Source: Bemisia tabaci
Taxonomy: Eukaryota; Arthropoda; Insecta; Hemiptera; Aleyrodidae
DNA: 64,000 nt
Direction of reading: 5' to 3'
Assembly: GCF_918797505.1 (NCBI RefSeq)
Contig: NC_092795.1
Coordinates: forward strand, 24,849,131-24,913,130
A program made the position numbers and the translations under genes. Numbering within the stretch: position 1 is the first letter of the stretch; each line of letters starts with the position of its first letter. This document shows positions 46,800 to 56,919 of this stretch, in pieces. The notes under the pieces were generated by a model, which did not search any database, was not told where the DNA came from, and was given only the letters and a program-made list of their open reading frames with translations.

Positions 46800-46925
46800 C
46801 CATTTATACGTATGTAAAACAATCGATTTATGGTGAGGCAGCTTGCCTCGGCTAAAATCGATATATTTAATGGATTTAAATGGATGAAAAACAACGTTGC
46901 CAACTTGCAAAATCGCCACTGGGCA
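46800..46925. repeat. Foldback repeat related to 5155-5335
   Basis: ATCGATTTATGGTGAGGCAG faces CTTGCCTCGGCTAAAATCGA; the right side carries AACGTTGCCAACTTGCAAAA as in the 5.2-kb copy. Confidence 0.55.
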
Positions 46926-48837
46926 TATGATCGCCGAGTCATTAAGAAATGGAGCCTTTGGTGTCTTTGTCCGTACTTTCACCATGCACAAACGCTCTCT
47001 TCAAATAATTACGGTCCCATTTTGTGCATTTTTCCTCTTTCGTTTCCGTACACCGAATAACTGCCTCAAAATGACGTGATGTTTAAAAGATACAGCTCGA
47101 CTTTCGACTAGTTCCACAAACTGCGGTCCGACCGAGATTGCGTGTGTTTATGTGCGACTCATCCGTGGAATATTAATAAGTAAAAATTGGAGGTTCGTAA
47201 TTACAGCTTCATTATCTTCATTGTGTCTTCGCGGCAACGTCATTGCAAGGCTGCCCGATCTCACGGAAATCACCGAGATTGAATGGCGAGTCGTGACGGC
47301 AATCTCTAACACTTGACAAAGTGGATCGTCTGTCATTCGGTTGAGGAGAGATCGTTTCTTTCTCTGATTGGAACTGCAAAACCACTTACTTGACGTACTT
47401 TTTCTCCATGTTTTCAGCCGAAACAAAACGAGTAATTCACATGCTTGGCATTTCTAGGTTTTGTCAGTCTGTACCTTCAGTTTTCTCAGACTAAAAAAAC
47501 GCAACCTTAGTATGCGACACTGCTGATTCTTTATTATATTTTATCTTTTCAAATTGAAAATCAATGGTTAGTTAAGATTAAAAATGAGTAGTTTATTTAT
47601 TCTTTAAAAAAAGTTCTTATTTATTTTATGGGTGCGTGTGTTTGGGGAAAAAAATTTTGTAACTAAAAATTAATCGCAATAAATTTAGTTTTTTCTCCAG
47701 GAATCAAGTGCATAAGTTGGAGCGCGGATTTTGAAACAGCGCAATCAAGATTCCGATGCGTGTTGCGCACTGGTGGGCAAAATCCTTAACTCCTCGCAGA
47801 TAAGTTGATAGGTTTTTTTCGAAGGATCCTCCCTGCCACCTACGCTAGAGAGATCTTTTATACAGAAAATTAACGGATGTTCCTGGCAGAGAGTTTGAGA
47901 GCTTAATTTTGAAAGCGTAAATGTAAATGAAATACAATAAAATTTAATAAAATTTAAAAACCATAACCTTGCAAATAGCCTTATTAGCTTTATATAGCCT
48001 GTTTGCCTTCTTTGTAAGATTTTAGTTAATTTTACTTATATTTAGCCTTGCTCATTGCAAACATGATTGAAATGAATAGAGATCACACGAAATTATTTCA
48101 ATCAAATATTTTTACGAGGTATAATGAAAAAGGGATGAGACATTTTTCGAAATGTAAACAATTATATCGCTGGTTAAACTGAAACTACCAAGCTATTCAC
48201 CTTGGTTCGCGACGTAGCACACTTCCCAACATCCTATCAAATGTGTCTTTTATGAAGGATAATCTACTCATCGTGATTGGATCGCATTCCGTGTGATTTT
48301 TCCTCGCCCTTTCGAGAATATTTTTTGAAAATGTCGTGTCAAAATGTCCTATATCATTTTAAAAAATAAAAATGGGGCAGAAATTTTGAACACTCGGACA
48401 CGAGTTTTCGTGGTTTCACCGTCGACATTTTTCTTTATATAGAGACATTTTCCTTAATTAGTCATTATATACTTTTTTGAAACATCGAAAGTTGAAGTAC
48501 AGTTTTTTAAAACTAGTTACTGAAACCTCTCAGTATTTTGAATGCTAACTCTCTGGGGCACAGCATAAGTCCCGTAGGAAAAAACCTTTATGTCATTATC
48601 TTATTATCGACAGAGAAGAATGAAAGGGACGTCGCCCCTTCAATACTTGGAGCGATAACTATTCGGGCACGATTGTCGCGGAATTGCATACTCGTCATTT
48701 TTGAAGGGACTCCACCGCAACACGGAGCGAGCGGCCAGTGAATTAAAGATGTATGATTACCCTATTAACAATGCGGTATTTTTTTGCTTGTCTTTGCCTC
48801 CGATTGTCGAGAGGTGGATGAAGTGAGAAAATTGGAG
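46926..48837. other. No gene seen
   Basis: About 1.9 kb without obvious repeat ends. The 92-codon minus frame 47426-47148 is Arg/Ser-rich with no recognised domain. No pair of splice sites supports an exon. Confidence 0.4.
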
Positions 48838-48873
48838 GGAGAGAGAGAGGGGGAGAGAGAGAGAGAGAGAGAG
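48838..48873. repeat. (GA)n microsatellite
   Basis: GAGAGAGAGAGGGGGAGAGA-type simple repeat just past the 3' end of the SDR gene. Confidence 0.9.
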
Positions 48874-48885
48874 CGGGAAAAAAAC

Positions 48886-48891
48886 TTTATT
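48886..48891 (-). terminator. Polyadenylation signal of the SDR gene
   Basis: Minus-strand AATAAA about 107 nt after the TGA at 48998-49000. Confidence 0.6.
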
Positions 48892-48997
48892 TCAGTCGCA
48901 ATTGAAATTTCAAAGTATGTCTTCCATAACAAGATAATAAAACTATCCTTGAGGTTCATGTCCACATCCTTCACGCTGAAAAAGACCGGAAGATATT

Positions 48998-51900
48998 TCA
49001 TTTGGTTGCGTGGTACGGGGAAGCAACGTAACCTCCATCGACCAATAGAGAGATTCCATTAATCATCGATGACTTGTCACTCAGGAGAAACATAACCGCG
49101 TCTGCTACCTCATCGACCTCTGAAAGAGTGACAGAAGAACAATATAATAAGCCCGTAAAGTGGATAGTGTCATATCGTGAAAGGAGATCGAGCTTCCAAA
49201 AATCAGACTTGAAAAAGCATATTTTAAGCTGTGCTTTTTTTCTTTTCTTTCTATCAAAATAGAATTTCAATAATTAGCTCTGGCATTAGAATAATAAACA
49301 CTCAGCTAGAATCGGTAGACATAGTGAATTTCAATTCCAAAATCTCTATCAGAATTTGAATGCATTTAAGTTGGAGAGACAGGTTCTGGTTTGTTTTCAG
49401 CGACAAAGTCAGACACCTTTCACTGGATTCTTGGCTTACAGGTGGGAACTTATACTTTCTGGATACCGCTACTCAACATTCGAGAATACCTATATTGATG
49501 AAAGTGTTGAAAATTGCCGCGATACCACAGTAAAATCTCTGATCGTCTTCGGAAATATTTCTAAGCGCAACTACTGCTTATCAGAAGGACACCTAATCTG
49601 TCATGCTAAGGAAGAACGCCCTATGAGCCTTCAGGCGTTGCCAAACTTCCTGTGACAAATCACTAATTTTCAGGAAAGTTTGTGAATATTTTTCTTCCAA
49701 TTTCTCAGATAATTGTGTTCAGAATATGCTCTGAATTTCCTTAAATTTTCAAGGAAAATAATTCATAACTTTCCTCGAAAATAAACATTTCTTCAGAGGT
49801 TGTTTGGCAATAACTCTCGAATGTTCATACGGCGTTCTTCCTTACCCTGGTAAAAATTGGCAGTAGAATCTGTGTTCCAAAATACCATAGACCTAAGGCC
49901 GGCTGTAAGATTTCCAATAGCTTCTATAGCCGGCTACATAATTTCTTATAGCCTTTCATAGCCGATGGCGACTAAGCAACAGCCTGGCGATAAAGTGTAT
50001 GCTGAACGTTACTAATTACGGATGCTATAGGACTTAGTGAGTTTTTGGACTACCGCTCTCCTTTTGGGCAGTAGTATCTTTATTTATTTTGCGAGGAAAG
50101 CTCCGTACTTTTGAAGGATGCCTGCCATTTCTAACATGTTGGAGCGCCTTCAATTTCGTATGATACTGTGCAATACCTCTGGTGTGAAATAGTTGCTTCA
50201 AGCGCCGTTGCACGCTGCGGCGCCGCGCGGCGGGCGGGCAGCCAGCGCGAAACGCGCATTGGCGCCTTCAAACCTAACAGGGATACTTCGCGCATTGCGC
50301 AATGCGTGAAGTATCCCTGTTAAGTTTGTAGGCGCCAGTTTGCCGCCGCTCCGCTTTGTGTTAGGCTCTAATATTTAATCTCGTGGAGTCAGCGTTTTTC
50401 AACTCATGACTTCGAAATGTTTGCACACTCTGTATGAATTATTCTCCTCTTAATTGATGAAAACAAATATGTAGTAAAGGAAAATAATATGTGCGTTTTG
50501 TAAATATTATGGTGATTCCGTGCAAACTTACGGATTTACAAAGCACACGAATTTTTACACAATTTCTTATAGCCTTTTATAGCCGATGGCGAAAAAGCAA
50601 CAGCCAGGCGATAAAGTGTAAAGCCCGGCGATAGGAACTATAGCCCGGCTGTATAATTTTTTATCGCTTCGTGTAGCCCGGCCGTATGATTTTTTCCACT
50701 TTCTACAGCCAGCTATATGATTTTCTATCGCCTTCTTTAGTCGGCTTTAAGTACTCCTATGGTATTTTGAAACGCAGCTCCTATCGCCAATTTTTACCAG
50801 GGTAGCACGGCAGTATAGTATTCTAGAAGTTGTGCTATTCTTCTATGAAACTTACCAGCGAATCGGCCAAGCGGAATCCGCTGCAAAGCAGGTTCCCCTC
50901 TGGAGGGCTCCGACCACCAGTTGGCACCCATTTTAGTTAGGACAATCGTCGGATTGACGCTGTTGGTGCGGACGTTGTATTTGCCCAGTTCCAGCGCCAT
51001 CACCCGCGTCACACCATCCAATGCCGCCTTCGTGCTACAGTAAATCGTATGATCCTCGTGGCCCTTCTACAATTGAAAACGATACTCAATTTTAAAATAA
51101 ACCGTTTTAAAATTCCAACGTGAACCTTTGAAACAAATGAAGTAAGGGCAGCGCACTTTTCAACAAAGAGGAACTAAGATACATCAGTCAGCGGAAGACT
51201 ACCTCGGAAAATTAATCCTTTTAAAAGAAAATTACGGCTGGACGAATCATTTTAAAATAAGTTGAAGGAGAAGAACTATTAATAAATGTCCTGAAATTAT
51301 ATTAGACATTAACCGAATTCTCAGTGACCAAGGCCGAATTAATCTTCTTACAGTCTCGATTAATACTATGAAAGAAATCAAGATTAAGGGAGTCCCCAGA
51401 GGAACTAAATGGGAAAAACATTTATTATTAAAATTAAATCAACCCAAAATTAGAAAAGCTAGCCAAAGAGGAAATCCAAAACTAACAGAAAAAACAAAAT
51501 GTGCAGAACAAGAAAAAATGTAAGGAACCAGACCTAAAATATTAATAATCAGAATAAATAAAAATAAAGAGATAAATATAAAAACTCTAACTTTTATTTT
51601 ATTATAATGATAAAAATTAATAAATTCAATAGTTAAAAATTGCAATAAAGATATATATAAACAGACAATGATCCTCGTGGCCCTTCTACAATTGAAAACG
51701 ATACTCAATTTTAAAATAAACCGTTTTAAAATTGATCTACATTGATGTATTGTCTCGGAAATGTTCGAAAGTACTTACATCTAAAGTACTTCAGATGTAA
51801 GAACTGAAGTCTCAGATGTGTGATCTGAACCTCGACAGCTAGACCTAAAGTGTTCAGATGCTCAATCCGAAAACTTCAGAGATCCATATGACCTAAACTT

Positions 51901-54847
51901 CGGGTCCCACGCACGCGGTTTTTTTCTCCGTGTATGTTCATCTTCCTGAGTGAACTTACCATTGCCGACTGCGATGAAACGTTGACTATGCTGCCGTTCC
52001 TCCGCTCAACCATCCCTTTCGCGACGACTTGTGCGACATTGATTGCTGCTTTCACGTTTACACCGAATGATCTTTAGAATGCAACAAAGGAAAATTATGA
52101 TGAGTAAAACTAGTTTGATGGATTATACGAGGAGCTTGGAGGACAAGGCGATTAAGTGCGGTTAAGTGCTGAAAAACTTGAATATTAGTAATTTTAAATA
52201 AAACTAGTCCTGAAATATACTTAGTCTGTAAAAAATTCACCAATAAAATATAATTTATAAGCATCGAAATGTGAGTTTGAACTTTCTTTCCGCCATAAGG
52301 CTCTATGGAATTTCGGAACTCTGATCACGTAAGTATAAATGACAGAAAGTTCACTTTTGCGTCTTGTCTTCAAAGCCCCTCATATATGAGAGTAAAAGGA
52401 TATTCATACATTACTCATAAAGCTTAAGGATTCAAAGAACACAGTTTTATGAAAATTTTGAAATATGTTTGCAATTTGAAACAATAGTATTAAATTTTTT
52501 TACCATGACATTGCAATATTTTTATATAATTTATTTCGGAAATCCCAATTTTAAACGATTAATTAAATGAGATCCATGTCTTAGGAATTTAAGCAATTTT
52601 CAGTTCGACAAAATATTTCAACGCCTCTTTAAATTTTACTGCAGTAAATGTCAATAAGAAGGGCCCCTTCAATTATTAGATAGGCAACATGCACGATAAT
52701 CTGATACAATAAACTAGTTTTACCGTGCCATTGTCTCATTTTTTTGCAACCTGCAATGCTGCTGGGGTGGGGATTTCAAATCGTTTAGACACACGTAATG
52801 GAAAAAGTGTTGTTGGTCTTGGACTTTAATCTCATCAGTATGGCGTGGCGTGAATAATCGATTATCGATATCTCGCAATTTGAAGCTATGGTGAAGAATC
52901 GATTACCAAGGTGTTCGCTGCGAACACCCTGATAATCGATCTTATTTCATAGGTTTAAATGACACCACAATCGATATATCGCAATTCACGCCACGCCACT
53001 GCGAATCTGAATCATAGAAGAGAGCGTGCTGCGGTGCTTCTTCTGATGTCTTTCTCCCAAAACCCTTAGAATCCTCACAATACTTTCGGTAAAACAATGC
53101 TGAAAGTCTTTCCTCAAACTTGAAATCTCCTGGGCATATTCTTATAGTCTAGGAGAAATTCACGGGAAGTTTAAAAGGATCATTTACATGATCCTTTTAA
53201 ACGTTCCGTTTAGTTCTTTGTGAGAAAAATACCAACATTAGACACAATTAATATACACGAGAGGGCGTTAGGTGACTCTTAGTTAAAGCTGTCTCAATAG
53301 TGTTCCATAAAGTGTATACATTTTTTATCCGTTTGTCTCCCTTGAAATATGATGCTCACTTGTCAAAATCATCCTCGGTTATGTCGAAGAAGTGGTTGAT
53401 CTTCGCTATGGCTGCGTTGTTCACCAATCCATCCACCGGGCCAATATTTTCCAGTGCCCTCCTTGTCTCGGCCCAACCATCCAAGTCCACCACTATTGGC
53501 TCGATATTCGGGTTCTCTTGTGCAAGTTCTTCGAGGGGACCTCGCGTTCTCGACAAAGCCAAAACTTTCGCCCCGCTCTTGGCCAGTCTCAAACAAATGC
53601 CCCTTCCGATGCCTTTCAACGCAAAATTGGTCGGTTAAAAAATGATCGAAACACGATCTCACGCAGAAATCAGACAAATTTTGGACAAAAATTACCAAAG
53701 TACGTTCTTGTAAAAAACAGATAGTTTGAGTCACTGTTCCAATCTTGGAATAGAGTTACGTTCCTTCGCGCGGGTAACGACAAATTATGGGATATTACGA
53801 GGGAGGCAGCTGACCGTTATTTCCTGAAAATACTTCCTAAAAGAAGAATCGGACATCAAATCGAAAAAAATGAGTGTCAGCACTGCCGAAAAAAGGAGAG
53901 GCGTAATCAGGCCTCGTTTTTTGACTTTTCTTCAAAATCTCAGCGACTCTTCATTAGCAGCATAGAGCGGAACATAGCGAGTTCACATCTCACGCTATGC
54001 CATCGCGCCTTCAATTTTGCGTATTATGCAACACGGACGTCCACCAAGGGCAAATAGTTATATCTCTGAGCTGTCGTCGACGCGTGCTGATGTGTCTCTT
54101 ATTTTTTTAAATTCGAGAAAAAGGTTAAGTTTGCCAAAGGTTAGGTTGTGCTATTACGTATCCAAATTTAAAATCATTTTGAAAAAAAGAAAAAGTAATA
54201 TGTTTAGGTGCCTCTCAAGCGCCCCAAAGGGCTCACGTCTAAAATTGTATATTTCGGCGCCAGTTGCGTCGTGCCGGGGAATTTTTGTTTCACGACAACC
54301 TCTAGAAATCCCAAACCGCGTCTAATTGACCCAACTATCTCTTCTAAAGAAGTTGCTGGCGAGTGTGGGGAGGAATGTAAGAAAGCGCTAGTACGTCATC
54401 GAAAATGTGAAAATTACAAAATAAAGTATTTCTCACCTTCAAAAACATGGATATAACATAGGTATTACTTCAAAAACGATGAAATCATAATGTATGAAAA
54501 TACGAGTCAACGGACTCGGGACTTTCGTTTAAAAACAGTCTTGGGCATCTAAGGGTTAAACTTTCGATAATCGGCCCGCTAGACTAAATTAGCCTGTTTT
54601 TCCCATGGGCGGTCCCGTATACACAATTAGGCTCTTCTTTTTTCTACACATACACTTTTTTCTTTTTTCCTGTCACAGGTGTATTACGCTACTTTTCTCA
54701 TGGATTGCAGAGGATTTTCTTGATGAAGAAAATCTTCATAAGTGTTTAAGTAAATCTACAAGATTCAAGAAATGAGATTGTAAAAGTAAAGTCACCTTGT
54801 CCTGCGCCAGTGACGAGGATAGTTTTTCCCTCAAAATTGAACTCCAT
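48998..54847 (-). CDS. Dcxr: L-xylulose reductase-like short-chain dehydrogenase (DCXR type), complete, five exons
   Basis: Exons, 5' to 3': 54847-54796, 53612-53360, 52071-51960, 51066-50856, 49119-48998. All phases fit; 249 aa, against 244 in human DCXR. Seen: cofactor motif TGAGQGIG (13-20), ALSR at 36-39 (the Ser-Arg that favours NADPH in this subfamily), NNAAIA (82-87), Asn107, Ser135 in NVSSQ, and catalytic Tyr148-Lys152 (YCSTK). These are followed by NPTIVLTKMG and a C-terminal FLLSDKSSMINGISLLVDGG. All classical SDR catalytic residues are present, so it should be active. DCXR reduces L-xylulose and dicarbonyls with NADPH; the insect substrate is not known from sequence. ATG follows a 5' UTR piece with acceptor TTTTCAG at 54867. 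The introns carry MITEs and a mitochondrial insertion. Confidence 0.95.
49598..50813. repeat. CTGCCGTGCT-family MITE split by a TA-flanked element
   Basis: The left part 49598-49844 (CTGTCATGCTAAGGAAGAAC to CATACGGCGTTCTTCCTTA) and the right end 50803-50813 (TAGCACGGCAG) are one ~255-bp MITE as at 59440-59692. It is interrupted at TA by the element 49845-50802. Lies in the last SDR intron. Confidence 0.85.
49845..50802. mobile_element. Tc1/mariner-type MITE, 958 bp, TA duplication, nested
   Basis: CCCTGGTAAAAATTGG and CCAATTTTTACCAGGG ends, flanked by TA (49843-49844, 50803-50804). The interior has many ATAGCC(G/C)GC-type units and the long hairpin at 50261-50336. A degraded relative forms the middle of 16335-17537. 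No transposase. Confidence 0.9.
51049..51114. repeat. 66-bp direct repeat, copy A (spans the exon 4 acceptor of the SDR gene)
   Basis: Identical over 66 bp to 51668-51733. On the minus strand it holds about 48 nt of intron, the TTGTAG acceptor, and the first 18 nt of exon 51066-50856. This is the copy joined to the exon. Confidence 0.97.
51255..51667 (-). pseudogene. atp6: Nuclear copy of mitochondrial ATP synthase subunit 6 (NUMT), partial
   Basis: Read on the minus strand with the invertebrate mitochondrial code (TGA=Trp, AGA=Ser, ATA=Met), about 135 codons stay open and give subunit a of F0 ATPase. Landmarks: LFLFILIINILGLVPYIF, FPLWLAFLILG, then after a TGA (Trp) HLVPLGTPLILISFMVLIE, the SLIRPWSLSIRL arginine region and SNIISGHLL. 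With the standard code it is broken by TGA and AGA changes, so it cannot work from the nucleus. The N-terminal part is absent; the C-terminal part ends near 51255. It sits in an SDR intron between exact 66-bp direct repeats. Few or no frame breaks suggest a young insertion. The atp6 C-terminal boundary is approximate. Confidence 0.93.
51668..51733. repeat. 66-bp direct repeat, copy B (carries a duplicated, unused splice acceptor)
   Basis: Exact copy of 51049-51114 on the other side of the mitochondrial insertion. It retains the TTGTAG acceptor and 18 nt of exon sequence but is followed by NUMT, so use of this acceptor would put mitochondrial sequence in the message. Confidence 0.95.
52129..52381. 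repeat. MITE copy, GGAGGACAAGGCGATTAAGTG family, in an SDR intron
   Basis: GAGGAGCTTGGAGGACAAGG faces CTTGTCTTCAAAGCCCCTC; diverged member of the 43921-44149 family. Confidence 0.75.
52836..53001. mobile_element. Palindromic hAT-type MITE, 166 bp, in an SDR intron
   Basis: CAGTATGGCGTGGCGTG and CACGCCACGCCACTG ends, central GGTGTTCGCTGCGAACACC. The flanking duplication is no longer visible. Confidence 0.85.
53890..54120. repeat. Dispersed repeat related to the 9561-10076 units, in SDR intron 1
   Basis: Shares AGGCCTCGTTTTTTGACTTT, CATCGCGCCTTCAATTTT, ACGGACGTCCA and TATCTCTGAGCTGTCGTCGAC with the units inside the 9149-10675 element. Confidence 0.65.
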
Positions 54848-54867
54848 CACTTATATCTGTTAAATCT

Positions 54868-56670
54868 GAAAACTAAAAAAATTTTATTGATTAGAATTAA
54901 GTTGGTTTAAACTAATCTTTCGGCGATTTTAAAATAAACAACATTTTAAGGTGATTCAAGAAATTCCAAGCGTTTCCTTTCGAGGCCCGTAACGTCTCAG
55001 GCTCATCAGTGTGATTAAATCAACCCGGAGCAGCGCGGTGACTCGGTGAGTCGTCAAAAGAGCAAAAAATCAAAACGCCTTCAATTTTTTGACTATGCAA
55101 TATAAGAAGCTGATGAGCTGGAATAGTTACATAGCGGTGCCGTATAAGGCGTTACCATCGACGAACGCTCCGCTAGAGCATCCGCCCGCCCGGATTTTAG
55201 CCAATGATCTTGTTCTTTTTCAGTCATTTGTAAAAAAATAAAAATGTAAACATCTTATGATTTCCTTTTTCCGACATGCAATGATTACAGCGCGGTACCT
55301 CTGATTACTCATTTGCACGAAAGGAAAAATCAAATGCATTTTTTACAAACATAACGAATACTTCGTCATAATGTAGACTGAATAATGTCAGGCGACGGCG
55401 GTGGTTGAATCATCGCATGTCGATTGTGACGTTCCAAAATCTTTACAGTTTTATTTTTAGTAATTTATTTATAAATAATCTTTAATGAATTGATAACATT
55501 TATAGGCTGAGTTTTTCACAGAATACTCCGTATCGAAAAAATTGCAATAAAGGACCAACAGACAAGGTTCGAATTTAAGCATTCTAATACATGTTTCTTG
55601 GCCAGAATTTCACGTAGAACACGATTCACGCAACGAAAATTACTGAAATCAACTCCTAACGAAGATATTAACGTTTATATTTCACATTGGTTACGAGGAG
55701 TTTGAACTGCCCGCTCACAAGAAACTCAAAGCTTACGTGAGTCAAATCGTGCACTAGAACGTTTCAGCAAATTCTCAATCAAGCTATGTTCATTTCCACC
55801 ATGTGCTGTTCAAACTATAAACAACTTGCAATAGCTGAGCTAAAGCGTCAAGATTAAGGTTGCCAGATTTTTATATTGCAGAGACTGTCATAATAACGTT
55901 TAGCGCGCAATGTAGTCACGTAGAGCATTGAGTTTTCATGAGCGGGTGGTTTGAATTCACGCATCAAGAATCATTAAATATCTTGATAACAAGTTGATTT
56001 CGGTAATTTTCGTTGTGCGCATCGTGTTCTACGTGAATTCTGGTCAAGAAACATGTATTAGAATGCTTAAATTCGTACCTTGTCTATTGGTCCAATGTGC
56101 GATCAGTCCTCAAAATGACGTTCAACAGTTTCTCTTCAGAAAAATTAAATTCGGCCAGAAATTTGCAATTTTCAACATTCACTATCGATAACAATGTCGA
56201 AAATCCGAAACATTATGAAAACTGTAAAGCTACACTCAAACGATACCTTAGACCCTCTACCAATAAACCTTTATGACGAATCAATTTATGGGGTTTCTTT
56301 AATAAAGGTGGTAAAAAGCATTTTCCTTTGAAACAGATGTATACACTGAGGGCACCGCCAAATATAATTACAGCCAATGTCAAAGGAGACTGACTGTAGG
56401 ACCTGTGTAAACGACACCGATGTCAGTCTCGAATCATGACTCTCGATCAGTGTCCGATCAGTGCTTTTAAAAATCGAGGTCAGTGCTGATGAGCCTTGAG
56501 ATCAGTGCCCATGAGCATTGAACTGACACTGGTTAAGACTGACGCCGGGGTTGTTTTTACGTATTTACACTGGTCTCAGTATTTTTTGACACTGGCTCGA
56601 GGGTTATTTGGCGCTGACCTCAGTGTCAGAACTGTCCGCATAAAGACAAGTGCATGCCACTATAACAATT
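54868..56670. other. Upstream of the SDR gene; no gene seen
   Basis: The SDR 5' UTR must begin in an exon to the right of 54868. One candidate is GTTAGCTGAG|GTACTG (minus strand, near 57275), which has a donor but no other support. A repeat of the CGCCTTCAATTTTT type is at 55070-55150. Confidence 0.35.
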
Positions 56671-56919
56671 GGACCAAGTTCATCAGAAAGTAACCAACCC
56701 ACATCAAGTTGAAACTGAGAAAAAGAGGTTTGAAGTTTTATTCCTCCATAAGACTCAATATGTAGAATGTAAAATTTAATCTATCTTTTTACAAACTAAT
56801 CTTTTTTTTCGACTTGAAGTTTTTGGCAGGAGAAAATATGCAACTAGAGGAACTCAAAAACATTCTTAACTCAATTTTTTCGAAAATGTGGGTTGGTTCC
56901 TTTCTGATGGACTCGGTCA
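56671..56919. repeat. MITE related to 42551-42803
   Basis: GGACCAAGTTCATCAGAAAG then CAACCCACATC faces TGTGGGTTGGTTCCTTTCTG then ATGGACTCGGTC, inverted. Confidence 0.7.
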
